Assembly (NCBI GenBank): GCA_920105625.2
Contig: OV050030.1
Coordinates: forward strand, 317,568,789-317,632,788
Source of the DNA: Clusia tigrina
Taxonomy: Eukaryota; Arthropoda; Insecta; Diptera; Clusiidae
Reading direction: 5' to 3'
DNA: 64,000 nucleotides
Positions 32,644 through 43,178 of this stretch are shown here, piece after piece; the stretch's first letter is position 1, and every line of letters starts with the position of its first letter. The translations under genes were made by a program, and so were the position numbers. The notes under the pieces are model-generated. The model did no database searches. It was not told where the DNA came from and worked only from the letters and a program-made list of their open reading frames with translations.

Positions 32644-33165
32644 TTATCCTGTGCCCCATGGGTTTTCTTCAACCTGTGCACATAGTTCGATGAAACTCCT
32701 GCGCTTGCTTGACTTTATGACCTTTTTTAGCCTCCTCTTGGCCTCCTTGTATACCTGGCGTAGCTGCAGACACCCTGGCTTGCATATTGCCCGCTGGTGT
32801 CTTCGTTCTGCGGCATGAGATTCCTTATCCCATTCATTTGCCCATGTGTTGAAGGCGCCAGCAATCACTACGGGGTGCCTGCCTCGCGCATCCAGGGTAA
32901 GTCTGTCCACCACTGACTCGAACTCATTCGTAGTGAGGCTTGGTGGAAGGTAGCAATTGTAGACCGTGGTCCCTCCAATGGTCGCTCTGACGTAGCCGTC
33001 GCTACTATGTTTTTTGCTCAGTTGTAAGGCCCTGGCTCCACACACCCACAGTGCGGCTCCGCCAGAATTGACCTCGGCCCAGACTCCTTGGTGCTTGCGC
33101 CGGTATGGCTCGCTTAGCACCGCAACATCAGCCTTTTGTTCCCTTTCTGTCTATTCCAAGGGATC
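32644..33165 (-). pseudogene. Endonuclease part of ORF2, R1 element 3
   Basis: R1-type endonuclease: A-D-V-A-V-L-S-E-P-Y-R-like start, then R-A-T-I-G-G-T-T-V-Y-N-C-Y-L-P-P-S and G-A-F-N-T-W-A-N-E-W (normally G-D-F-N-A-W). Right after that motif the sequence jumps to the linker (K-E-S-H-A-A-E-R-R-H), so the catalytic C-terminal half is deleted. Confidence 0.75.
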
Positions 33166-34302
33166 CTGTGCAGCCTCGCAATGGTCGCCGTCTGCGTTCC
33201 CCCATATGCTATGCGGAGGGACCTGACTGCACCCACGGGAGGTCTCTCTGAGACATTCAGCTGTTTAAATAGAGCCCCATGAATATCTTCAACCATGGTA
33301 ACCTCATCTAGATCCTTTACCTCCACCAGTGTCTCCTGCGTGAGTTTACACACGTCCGCACTGGATCCTAGGACAATCACCACTGCCTTGCTGTACTGCA
33401 GAGTCTTTGGATCTGCCGCTGCGCTCAGCTCTAGCAGCCATTCACCTTTCGCCGGTTTGCGAATTCGCCGCACGCTCTCTCCCAGTTCAGAGAGCTGCGG
33501 ATACGTCTTGAGCTTCCGGAGGATTTCCGCATAATTCGCCATCCCAGTTTCCTTTATCAGTATAGCATCTGGGCGCACTTGCATACGCTTCAGGTCCTTA
33601 GGCTTGGCGCGAGTACCGACCGTGATCCACCCCGCTTTTGCCCCCTCTGGTTTGTCTGCTTTGGGTTTAATCGCCTTGGACTTTGGCTTCGGGCGGGTCA
33701 CCGCTGTTTCCGTCGTCGCCTTCCGCTCCTCTCCTTTCCGCTTTTTGGTTACCACCAGGCTGTTAGGACTCGCCGGATCCACCTCCCCCTCACGGGGCCG
33801 CTTCGGCGTTGCCAACGTGGCCGCGAAGCTCTTTACAAGGGCAGGAGTTTCCCGTGGTGGCGAACCAACTTGGACCTTCTTGTCCACCAGGTGCCAACAT
33901 TTTGTTGTCAGTCTGGGTCCCCTTACCGACTCGCTCCGATTGTGATGGCTTTTCAATCATCACCGCGTCCTGCTCCTGATGGATCTGGGATGTCCCGGAT
34001 TTTGGCCGTCTTCCGCTTGATATCCGCGTGGACATTATGCCGTGGCCCCACGAAGGCAATTAAAGCCTCGACGTGCCAATCCAATACCGCCATCTTGCCT
34101 TTAGCAACGACTCCGTCTGGGGGATGACGCGCTATTGCATCGATATTGCCGATGTAGGTCGGAGCTCACTGGGGTCTGCCAGTGAATTTCTCCGCAACAA
34201 ATCCTTCGCCCATTCCGGACTCCTTGGAAGAGCGGATCTCTTACTGAAGGGATCCTTCTCCGCATCATTTTTCTTTCCCTGTTGTGTTTGTACGCTGAAC
34301 AT
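33160..34302 (-). pseudogene. ORF1 of R1 element 3, deleted at its 3' end
   Basis: ATG at 34302. A stop near 34135 and a frame change near 33960 break it; 33160-33956 is open. It holds D-A-I-L-I-K-E-T-G-M-A-N-Y-A-E-I-L and R-R-I-R-K-P-A-K-G-E-W-L-L-E-L, matching ORF1 of R1 element 2. The zinc-knuckle end is gone: the frame runs straight into the ORF2 endonuclease. Confidence 0.75.
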
Positions 34303-34653
34303 TTTGTTTTAATTTGGTCCCCGCTCATGGCCGCTATCTATGATCTTTGTGCAGTTGCTTTCTTGGTCACATGGTTATCTATGCCGCAGCAGGGAGGCCA
34401 TGCAAGGGATGACGTAAGACCTCATGAGTACTTACGTTCAGTGCCAGACATGTGACATCCGAACCTGCACAGCCAACTTAATGGTGATGAGACATAGCGC
34501 GCTCCCCGAGACCTGCCATGGTTTTAACGGGACGGGGGCGACAGTGGCATTAAACTGCCAGCCATTTCTGTAACGTTTCACCCTTGCATACTGAAGTGAC
34601 TGCATACCACTATCGTCAGCCCACAGCTTCAAAGGCTGAGCTTTGCTTACCTT

Positions 34654-35462
34654 TTAATTATCAAAAAATATGTTGTCAAAATTACTACACATTTTTTTCT
34701 TTTTTATGTTTAAAGAATTAATGTGGGATACTTTTTGTAAGTGCAACTGGTTTGAAAATTCAGTAATTTCCTTTTTAGTAATTAAGTTGTTTAGTAAGTC
34801 GATCGGTCTGTTTTTTGTCACAGAGTGTATCGTTTTATTGCATGCTATTATAGCTTTGAAAACTTTATCTTGCAGGTCATCTTTGTTATTGGGGTCGGCG
34901 TTAAAAAGTCTCATGTGTTCAATCAGCGTGCCATGTAGTCTCTCAACATCAGCATTACCTGATTAAGATAAGTTGTAGTGTAATGAACATCGATACTTTG
35001 CTCGATGAAAAATTGTTTGATATTTACAGTGGCTAGTTCATTATTTGTTATTAGTAGTGCCGGTTTACCTACTTATTGGAATCTTTTCTTGACGGCGTCT
35101 ATAATAAATGGCCATGTTCTGTCTTTCAGAACGTGAGCGGTAACATACTTTGTCAATCTATCTAAACTGGTCAAAACCATCACGTTCCTTTGAGGGTGCC
35201 AAATGTCAACCTGAACTATATCATTGTGCTTTTGGAGTGTGGCAGTGACGTTAAAGGTGTGCTTAACAGGGTTTCTGTCGTACTTTGCTAAGTTACAGAT
35301 TTCGCAGTTATTTATATATTTCTGTATTTTTTTTAAAGTATTCTTTATTTCTTCGCATATTTCGTTAATTCCCCGGTGGTTGTTTTCCCTATGCTTGTTT
35401 TCAATTAACTCCAGAAACTTTTCTGTATCTGTTACATCCTCACTAAATGTGTGTGATTGCAA
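34654..35462 (-). pseudogene. G3 integrase
   Basis: 35073-35462: zinc-binding region (H-R-E-N-N-H-R-G, then C-E-I-C) and core start with V-Q-V-D-I-W-H-P and the first catalytic Asp. 34654-34914: core end with H-S-V-T-K-N-R-P-I-D-L-L-N-N. Between them a frame change and a stop fall where the second Asp should be (about 34930-35070), so the triad is not continuous. Confidence 0.75.
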
Positions 35463-37079
35463 GACTTTAAGGTTTTTTTTGCTGAAAAGTATTTTGAGTA
35501 CAAGTCCTGAAACTTTAAAAATAATGTACGATTCTGAATGAAAACAACAATTAATCCTTTAATTGAAAGCATTTCTTTCATTATCGACAGAAGATCACTA
35601 TTAGTATTGTATGTCTTATTTTATTTCTATATAAGATTTATGTAGTTTTTGATGCCTTATGGGCGAGATTAATAATTAGTTGGTTTTTGTAAAGGTTAAT
35701 TGGCTTTTCTGTAATTGGATAAAAACTCAAACTATCAATGTCTGCACTCTGGATAGTGTCTCCATCATCACAATCTAAATTCTCTGCCTGATTTGGTGAG
35801 GATGAATTATTTCGCTCGTTATCTGAAATTGATTGTCATCAAAGACAATGCGGCTTAAACCATCTGCTGCAATGTTTTCCTTGCCCCTTATGTACTCGAT
35901 GTAAAAATCAAATTCATTGAGTTTTATTTTCCAACGTTGTAGTTGCTCTTTTAAACCGTTAAGCCAAATAAGTGGTTTATGGTCGGTATTTATCTTTATT
36001 CGATTGTGCTATATTTTTATTCGTGTCCATTAAGTGATCTGCTAGCGTAAGATATTACCTTGCCATTCTGTGTAAGAACCGCGCCTAATGCAAAATTACT
36101 TTCGTAGGTAATAGGTACGAATTTCTTTCCAAAATCTGGGGGAGTAAGGATTGGGCCACTTTGGAGTAGTAGCTTCAGCTTTTGAAATGCTTCTAAGTAA
36201 TCAAAGTCCCTTAGGTTGATTTTTGAGTTCTTCTTTAAATTTTTAACAAGGTGGTGCGCAATTTTGGAGTAGTCTTTGATAAAACGCCGGTAATATCCCG
36301 TGATTCCCAAGAATGACTTGATCTCCTTTTGCGTTCCTGGCAATTTAATTTTATTTAATGCTTCTATTTTTTTTAGGTTTGTGTTAATTCCCTCTGCTGA
36401 AACGACGTCACCAAGAAATTCTGTTTGTTTTGTTAAAAATCTGTACTTGCTCAATTGAATTTCAGGTTGGCTTTACTCAAAGTATTAAGAATTTTGCTTA
36501 GAGATTCTATATGTTCCTCTATGTTGGTAGAGAAAACTAAGATGTCGTCAAGATAAACGAGACAGATTTTGCCTATAATCTCTTTTAACACATTATTCAT
36601 AAGGCGTTGGAAAGTAGCGGGAGCATTACGTAGACCAAATGGATTTCGTAAATACTCGTAATGCCCGTCCGCCGTAGAAAAGGATCTCTGTCTTATGGAT
36701 ATCATTATTGTCCATCTCAATCTGGTGAAAACCCCTTGCCAGATCGAGTGCCGAGAAGTATTGGCATTTTCCAAATTTGTCGAATATGTCTTCCATATTC
36801 GGTATTGGATACCTATCTTCTATGGTATTACTATTGAGTTTTCTGTAGTCTATGACTATGCGCCATTTTAAATCGTTTGAGTTATCAGATTTTTTTAGGG
36901 ACAATCCAGAGTGGGCCGAGAAGGATTGGCATTTTCCCAATTTGTCGAATATGTCTTCCATATTCGGTATTGGATACCTATCTTCTATGGTATTACTATT
37001 GAGTTTTCTGTAGTCTATGACTATGCGCCATTTTAAATCGCTAGAGTTATCAGATTTTTTTAGGGACAATCCAGAGTGG
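35463..37079 (-). pseudogene. G3 reverse transcriptase and RNase H, with internal duplication
   Basis: [20 protein letters not shown]-like block, [23 protein letters not shown] (36451-36774), then F-L-G-I-T-G-Y-Y-R-R-F-I-K and the RNase H start with G-A-V-L-T-Q-N-G (36017-36454). RNase H continues in broken frames (T-D-H-K-P-L-I-W near 35975, A-A-D-G-L-S-R near 35850). A 165-bp exact-length tandem duplication (36750-37079) repeats 55 residues of the RT fingers/palm in frame. Three or more frame changes. Inactive. Confidence 0.85.
36750..37079. repeat. Two tandem 165-bp units in G3 RT
   Basis: Units about 36750-36914 and 36915-37079, differing at only a few bases. For example CGAATATGTCTTCCATATTC occurs at 36781 and 36946. 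165 is a multiple of three, so the frame survives. Confidence 0.93.
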
Positions 37080-37420
37080 GCTTTTATGGACTTTTTGATT
37101 CACGGATTATATTTAGCTTTAATATATCATTAATTGGTCTTTTAACCCCCTCCTTGAGAATCTCTGGGTACCTATATAATTTAGAGTGAATTGGGATATC
37201 ATTTTTTGTAACAATTTTGTGTTTAACTTCATTAGTAAATGTTAGATTATCATTTTCCTCATAAAAAGCGTGTCTAAATTTTTTTAATAACCATATTAAT
37301 AAGGAAATATTTCAAAATCAAGCGACAGATCCTCTAAGCACTATTAAAAATGTTCTTTTAAGCGATTTCGAGAAAATCAAACTCAATTGGTGGTATATTG
37401 TTAATTCAACATTCTGTATT

Positions 37421-37540
37421 GAATTTGTGTTTTGAATTTCCAGTACTTGAACTGGTAATTCACGATGATTAAATAATTCAAGAATTTAATCTGAATTTGA
37501 GGTTTTGAATTTTCAGTACTTGAACTGAAAATTCACGATG
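37421..37540 (-). repeat. Two 72-bp-spaced hairpin repeats in the BEL U5
   Basis: 37507-37534 is a perfect 11-bp inverted repeat (GAATTTTCAGT / ACTGAAAATTC) around the 6-base loop ACTTGA. 37434-37461 is the same design with one mismatch and the same loop. The units start at 37421 and 37493. In genomic RNA they would lie in the 5' leader. Confidence 0.85.
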
Positions 37541-38061
37541 AAACAAAATTGAAGTTAATTTAAACTGACCAAAAAAACCACGAAGAAATAATAATTCAAT
37601 TTTGTTCTTTAGAGTTCTAATTTTGAACTGACTTTATTAAATAATTGCTTGAAATATGATTTCTGACCATCCAGAATCATGTAAAATAATTAAAAACGAA
37701 AGTTCTTAGGTTTTGTAAATTTTAATATGTTTAATTTTAATAATTTTCCTTTGCCACACACTAAACTTAGTTTAATAATTCTAAATAAAAAAAGGAGATG
37801 AACACATACGTCCAGTTCGTTTCAATGCTTTTATATCACTCATCGTTTCGTTACTCCATTCTTTTCTCGTTACTCTATTCTTTACTTTCATTTGTATATT
37901 ATGTTAAGATAGGCACAGTTGATACATGTTATGAGCTACGTATTATTATATGGTTACACATTATTATACTATGTAAATAGGTTATTTTATGTATATCATA
38001 ACTCTTGCGTTTTTATACAAAATTTACATGTTAAAGTCACTACTATATAATAATATTAATA

Positions 38062-39269
38062 ATGGGTCCGCCAAATAACTTTTTTTTTTTTTGAAAATTC
38101 TATAAAAAAAACGACTCGATATTTTCTCAAGTTTCTTTTTTTATTTGAAAGTACAATTCTTCCGGTTAATAATGGAACCAACCAATGGCTTCACGAATAT
38201 TGTCCTTTAAAGCGTCAATTGTCTGTGGCTTGTCGGCGTAACACTTATCTTTGAGGGCACCCCACAAATAATAGTCCAACGGTGTCAAATCGCAGCGCCG
38301 AGGTGGCCAAATGACATCAGCTCTGCGGCTGATAATGCGATCTTCAAAAATAGGGCGCAAAACATCGAGTGTAGCTTCGGCTGTGTGGCACGTAGCGCCG
38401 TCCTGTTGAAACCAAATGTTGCCAATATCCTCCTCTTCCATTTTTGTGAACAAAAATTCGTACAACATGCCGATAACGATCGCCATTGACAGTAACGGCC
38501 ACTCCTTGCTCATTTTCGAAGAAAAATGGCCCATTTATGCCTCTGGACCAAAATCCGCACCAAACAGTGACTCGTTTTGGGTGCATCGGCTTTTCAATGT
38601 ATGCGTGCGGGTTTTCTGTGCCCCAAATGCGACAATTTTGCTTGTTTACTTACCCGCCAAGATCAAAATGAGCTTCATCTGAAAAGATGATTTTTTTTGG
38701 CAAAATCGGCATCTTCTGTAAGTCGATCGCAGGCCCACTTAGCGAAACGAAAACGCATTGGATGGTCAGTTGGCTTCAACTCCTGAACCAATTGGACTTT
38801 GTATGGAGTCATACCAAAGTCTTTATGCAAAATTCGTCTCAATGGTGTCTCCGAAATGTTCAATTGTTGAGAACGACGGTGAGTTGATGTTGATGGCGCT
38901 TCACGCACACTTTCTGCCACAGCAGCAATATTCTCGGGTGTACGCACTGTTTTTGGCTTTTCACGCTTTGGTTTATCGATGAGGATGCCAGTTTCTTTCA
39001 CTTTTTTCACAAAATAACGAACATACGGAGCTGACGGTGCTTCTCTTCTTCCAAAATCCGTACGCAATTTTCGCACACATTCTGCAACATTACCATGATT
39101 TTCAAAGTAATGTCGCAATATTTCCCAGCGTTGTTCAAGCGTATACACAACCATATTCGTTCAGCGGAAGGATAAAACTAATTATCTGTCAAATCTGACA
39201 TGAGCTAAGTGTTACCATTCACGAAATAAGCACTAGTTGACAAAATAAAACGTTAGATGGCGGACCCGT
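38062..39269 (-). mobile_element. DD41D (rosa-type) mariner
   Basis: 1208 bp with terminal inverted repeats (ATGGGTCCGCCAAATAAC left; ACGGGTCCGCCATCTAACG reading in from the right) and the TA target duplication at 38060-38061 and 39270-39271. It sits in the U3 of the BEL LTR. The transposase on the minus strand is broken. Confidence 0.93.
38166..39154 (-). pseudogene. Mariner transposase, frame-shifted
   Basis: The ATG at 39154 opens 159 residues with paired helix-turn-helix DNA-binding modules (E-Q-R-W-E-I-L-R-H-Y; T-P-L-R-R-I-L-H-K-D). The frame breaks at an A8 run near 38690, just before the first catalytic Asp (S-D-E-A-H-F in the shifted frame), with a TAA soon after and another shift near 38500. 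The last piece (38166-38534) has Q-Q-D-G-A-T-C-H-T and W-P-P-R-R-C-D-L-T-P-L-D-Y-Y-L-W-G. From the Asp of Q-Q-D to the Asp of P-L-D are 41 residues, the DD41D spacing of rosa. It would cut and paste between TIRs if whole. Confidence 0.9.
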
Positions 39270-39590
39270 TACATATAATCAGCAATACTGTAGTTCGATG
39301 CACATTGCACAACATATATGCTAGAGTAGCATATTATCATGAGACTAAAAACAATAACCAAACGTGTTGAATTTTCGTCTGCTTAATGTGCAAGAGCATA
39401 AACTGTTGTTATGCAAAGTGCAACGAACTTCTGTTATTATTGACGCAAAGAATAAATTGAACAGAAATCTAAATTGCAGTATTAAATGAAACTTAAATAT
39501 ATCGAATTAAAATATTGTATATGTACATTTAACATTCTCCCCTGCGTTGAACGAATGTTCAACAATCAAGTCTACAAGTCCACACATAAG

Positions 39591-41636
39591 CTACGAGAGT
39601 ACCGCGGCGCTGATTGTGGTGGGGCGTCTGGAGTTGTCTCTGACAGTGGGATTTCCTCTAGTGGTGAGTTTGCTTGCGAAGCCGTTGATTGAGCTACTCC
39701 ACGCTGCTTCTCTTGCTGCTTGTATCTGATGAAGATTGTATCTGATGAAGATTGCCATACTTAAGGCCAAGGCCGAATGACCCACTGCAAAGCTATGATA
39801 TTGATGGATTTGCAGTTTGTTTGGAAGGGCTCTGATTTCGTGTGTTTCCAAAATTTCTTGCAGCTTTGACAATTCCTTTAGTTGTGGTTCATAATCAATC
39901 TTTGTGTTGTCCAGTGATGCTGGTTTTGTTATGTTTATATTGTCACCGTGTCCAACTGCAGTGTAGGAAGTGCTTGTAAATGATGATACTATCTGGTTGC
40001 TTGTTATAGTTCAGAGTTGATATTTTAGTACACATCCTGCCGTCAGCTCGAGAAATCCGGACCCTTCCAGTGATATTTGCGAGACCTGGTTATTACATAC
40101 TGCTGTTACTTGTATTGGAGTTGCCAGAGCAAACATCCATTTATTTCTTTCATTGGTTTGTGTCCACACATGATCTCCGCTATGCTCAAGTTTACAGTGG
40201 GATCTGGTTTCATTGTTGAGTAAACTGACCTCGCTGGCACATATTTCTGATCCCTTGTTGTATATGGGTTGCTTGTTGGCACAAAGATATAATTCGTTTT
40301 CCATTCTGAAACAAGTCTGTAGAGTTGCAATCGTGGTTGGAAAATACTGATCTCGATGTAAGTTGATTGCCAGAATTGTTGTAGATAATTTTATTGATAC
40401 CATAGTATTATTTATTCTTGTTGGAATTGGAATTAATCGGTACAAGTTAAAATGGTTCAAACTGGTTAGCGGCACAGTTATCTGAAAGATTGCGTGTTTC
40501 TCTGCTATTGCTGCCTTAACTTTCATCAACTTGTATATCGATAGGATGTCGCCTTGATAACCTGGTATTTGCAATGTTAGTGACAAATGTGATGTGATTT
40601 TTAAGATTTCATCATTAAGCTGCTGTGGTGATAACAACTGAGGACTGATCTGTCCGTGATGAACATTTGTAAGAACATTTATTAGTGCCGTTTGAATACG
40701 TTGAACGTTTGATGTCATGAAGGAAAGTTGAAGAGCTATCGATAGGAACGTCTGGAATGTATGTTCCTTCTGTGCCTCCAGTTCATTATGAAGTATTTGG
40801 TTTTTGATGTCTCTCAGTCTTCTTTCAAGTTTTTCGAAAGATATTTGAGCGGAGGTTTGATCACGTTTTATGATGTTAATGGTTGAATCAATTACTGAGA
40901 TTTGTTGCTTCATTAAGCTTGTCAACTGTTGTTCATTGTCATTGATGGCCGCTATTGTTTCTGACATGTGAAGGGCAAATTCCAAAACTCCAAACAGCGA
41001 ATTAGCAACATTTCCCACCAAATTAAGTGCACCTCTTTTCTGACGATGGATTGCTAACAAATTTGTATCCAAGTCCAGGTCTGCATTAGTGTGTTGAAAC
41101 TGTGTGACTAGTTCATCGCATATGGTTGTTGGCTGTATTCCTTCCCACATGTGATACATAGCCGAGGCGCCATCCTTCAATAGTTGGATTTCAGTACGCA
41201 ATGGTCTGAGATCATAATAAATCACCAGTTTCCACTCACTAGCAATAATTTGGCTTGATCCGATGTGTTCAAAATGAATACCTACAGTTGGATCAAATTT
41301 TGTAACCTTGATTGGTTCGCACAATACCATTGGCAACATTAGCAATATCGCCAATAAAGTTATTAGGCTGAACTGTCGTGCCGTTTTTATTCCTCTTGAT
41401 GGCCCTTCATTCATTTCGTCCTTTCGCTTTCTTGTAGTAGCCTCCTCGTTAGATTCTGCATCAGAATCTGCGTCTATGGGTAGTGGAGCGAGCCGATGTA
41501 TTGCACGTTTATAAACTCCCGTTGCCGTCTTAACCTCAGCAACGCGTACTGCTCCATCTGGTCCGTTATATACATCTAATATTCGGCCAAGAGGCCACTG
41601 CATGACAGGAGCATTGTCTTCTTTGATGATCACCAT
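39591..41636 (-). pseudogene. BEL integrase tail fused to env-like glycoprotein
   Basis: One frame from ATG 41636 to a TGA at 40011 (541 codons), then in the same frame on to 39591. Residues 1-53 are the integrase tail (W-P-L-G-R-I, G-A-V-R-V-A-E-V-K-T, H-R-L-A-P-L), so the frame really starts further upstream in pol. Residues 89-106 are a hydrophobic signal/transmembrane segment. R-Q-K-R (198-201) is a furin-type site, followed by a glycine-rich hydrophobic fusion-peptide-like run with S-L-F-G-V-L. A long coiled coil follows, then a cysteine-rich ectodomain (about 435-530). A membrane-anchor-like stretch lies past the TGA (about 39760-39800). The fold matches insect F-like envelope proteins; roo-type BEL elements carry one. 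One stop, otherwise whole. Confidence 0.85.
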
Positions 41637-41669
41637 GTCGCCGAGTTTGATGTTATCTCTCTGTCTTAT

Positions 41670-43133
41670 CTACTTGTGTCGTTGTTGGAGTTCATTGAGA
41701 TATTCATTAGACCATCTCTTCCAGAAATTGTGTTTTAATTGCGCCACCAATTTCCATCTTGACAGCAGTGATTGCTTTGTTGAGTCTGCTTTGCTATCTA
41801 CTTGGGCGGTGAGTGCTTCTCCTATGAGGAGGTGACCTGGCGTTAGTGCTGTTAAATCCGAAGCGTCCGATGATAGTGGTATTAGTGGCCGGGAATTTAA
41901 TATGGCTTCTATTTCCACAATTACAGTTTCCAATTCTTCATAAGTCAATGAAGCTGATGCGACACTTCTTAGTAGAAAATGTTTCGCAGATTTAACAGCT
42001 GCTTCCCACAGTCCTCCGAAATGAGGGGATCTGGGAGGGATGAAATGAATCTGTATTCCTCTTTCACTGCATGTTTTTCCAATTTTGTCTTGAGCGATTG
42101 ATGAATGGAGTGCTGATGATAACTCTGTCTATTGATTTCTTGCTCCGACGAAGTTGGTAGCGTTATCACTATATAAGTTTTGGCAGCGACCTCTTCGACT
42201 TATGAATCTTTTGAGGGCTCCAATAAACGCTTCTGTCGACAGATCCGTTACCAACTCCAGATGAACAGCTTTAGAGGCAAAGCAACAGAATACAGCTAAG
42301 TACGCTTTGGTTGGCTTCTTTCCTCGGACCTTATAATGCACCCACAAAGGTCCAGCGTAGTCAACACCAGTGTTAATGAATGGTCTAGCTGGTATCACTA
42401 TTGTAGCTGGCAGGTGTCCCATCATTTGTTGTGCGAATTGAGGGCGAGCTTTATTGCATCGGATACAATGCTGAACAGTTGATCTAGCTGTTGTTTTTCC
42501 CTTTATTGGCCAAAATCGTTGCCTTAAGGTTCCCAGCAAGGCTTGAGGACCACAGTGCTTGTTCTCCTCATGCACTTTAATGAAGAGTAACTTGACAAGC
42601 GGGTCGTTGTAGGGTAGCAACATTTGTTGTTTAGCATCGAATGGCAGTGCATCAGCTTCTAATCGTCCCCCCACTCGAAGAATGTTTATGTCATCTAAAA
42701 ATGGTGATAAGCTGCTGAGAGCACTGCTAATTTTGATTTCACTGTGTTTTTTCAGATTTTGGATTTCATCTTTGAAGTCACTTGCCTGAATGGTCTTGAC
42801 GATGGCTGCTAATACATGATCCTGTTCGACTGTTTTTAAAGTAATGGTTTTTCCTCTAAAATTCCGTTTGTTCTTCGTGTTATTTATAAATCGTAAGACA
42901 TATCCAATGATTCTTTGAAGTGTGACAAACGAGTTGCGATGGTTTATTTGATAAATCCATTCTCCATTTACTTGTATTGCGTTATCTGACCCAGTGAGCA
43001 ATGAAATGGCTGTTTCCTTTTTCTTTTCGATGTCAGAAGAAATTTGCAGCTGTTTTGACCGTACTGGAGGCCATAGCTCTTGCCTGGCGTGCAGAAACAT
43101 TGGTCCTTGAAACCAGACTGTGCTGTCAGCCAA
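41670..43133 (-). pseudogene. BEL integrase
   Basis: 42129-43133: linker, then zinc finger H188, H193, C223, C226 and core D258 (G-V-D-Y-A-G-P) and D323 (Y-S-D-N-A-T-N-F). A frame change follows at about 42140. The third acidic residue (in a G-L-W-E-A-A-V-like block) lies near 42005 in the shifted frame. 41670-41948 carries N-S-R-P-L-x-P-L-S and L-T-P-G-H-L-L-I-G, then a TAG at 41670 before the tail. The nearly complete domain order shows a recently inactivated gene. Confidence 0.85.
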
Positions 43134-43178
43134 TGTCTTTGCTGAACATCCTCTTGACAGAAAATCTGCTGGATTTTC

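Larger units (their letters stand above)
30510..34650 (-). mobile_element. R1-clade element 3, best-preserved non-LTR copy
   Basis: Minus strand: 5' UTR about 34303-34650, ORF1 33160-34302, ORF2 30712-33160, 3' UTR and A-rich tail to about 30510 (sense ...CACACAAAAAAAAAACAAAAAAC). A short TG repeat follows at 30503-30516. The 5' end abuts broken gypsy G3 at 34650, so it seems to have inserted there. The ORF1-ORF2 junction and the endonuclease have internal deletions; RT is long and open. Confidence 0.8.
34651..37398 (-). mobile_element. G3: partial gypsy-type element (pol only)
   Basis: Minus strand, from protease/RT linker (37398) through RT, RNase H and integrase to about 34654. It is cut on the left by R1 element 3 and on the right by the BEL 3' LTR (37399), so neither LTR is in view. 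Protein style differs from E1/E2 and the 412-like element. Frames are broken throughout. 37080-37398 carries the linker before RT (Y-S-K-L-Y-R-Y-P-like) in degraded form. Confidence 0.8.
37399..39534 (-). repeat. BEL 3' LTR, interrupted by a mariner
   Basis: Sense (minus) start TGTTAAATG at 39534, end ...TTAACA at 37399. A TATAAAA box lies at 37829-37835 and AATAAA at 37633-37638, giving U3 (mariner within it), an R of about 180 bases and a U5 of about 200 bases. The U5 holds two hairpins (37434-37461, 37507-37534). Its end was set from the inverted TGTTAA/TTAACA termini, as no partner LTR is available. Confidence 0.75.

Noticed and set aside
30440..32818. Several plus-strand ORFs over 100 codons across R1 element 3
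   Set aside because: Antisense to a clear RT frame with all motifs; GC-rich coding DNA often leaves the opposite strand open.
21825..34650. R1 elements as evidence for an rDNA locus
   Set aside because: No 28S or other rRNA sequence is seen at any R1 boundary; these are dispersed or non-rDNA R1-clade copies.
34303..34650. Search for a host promoter or exon between R1 element 3 and G3
   Set aside because: It reads best as the R1 5' UTR; no promoter motif or open frame supports more.
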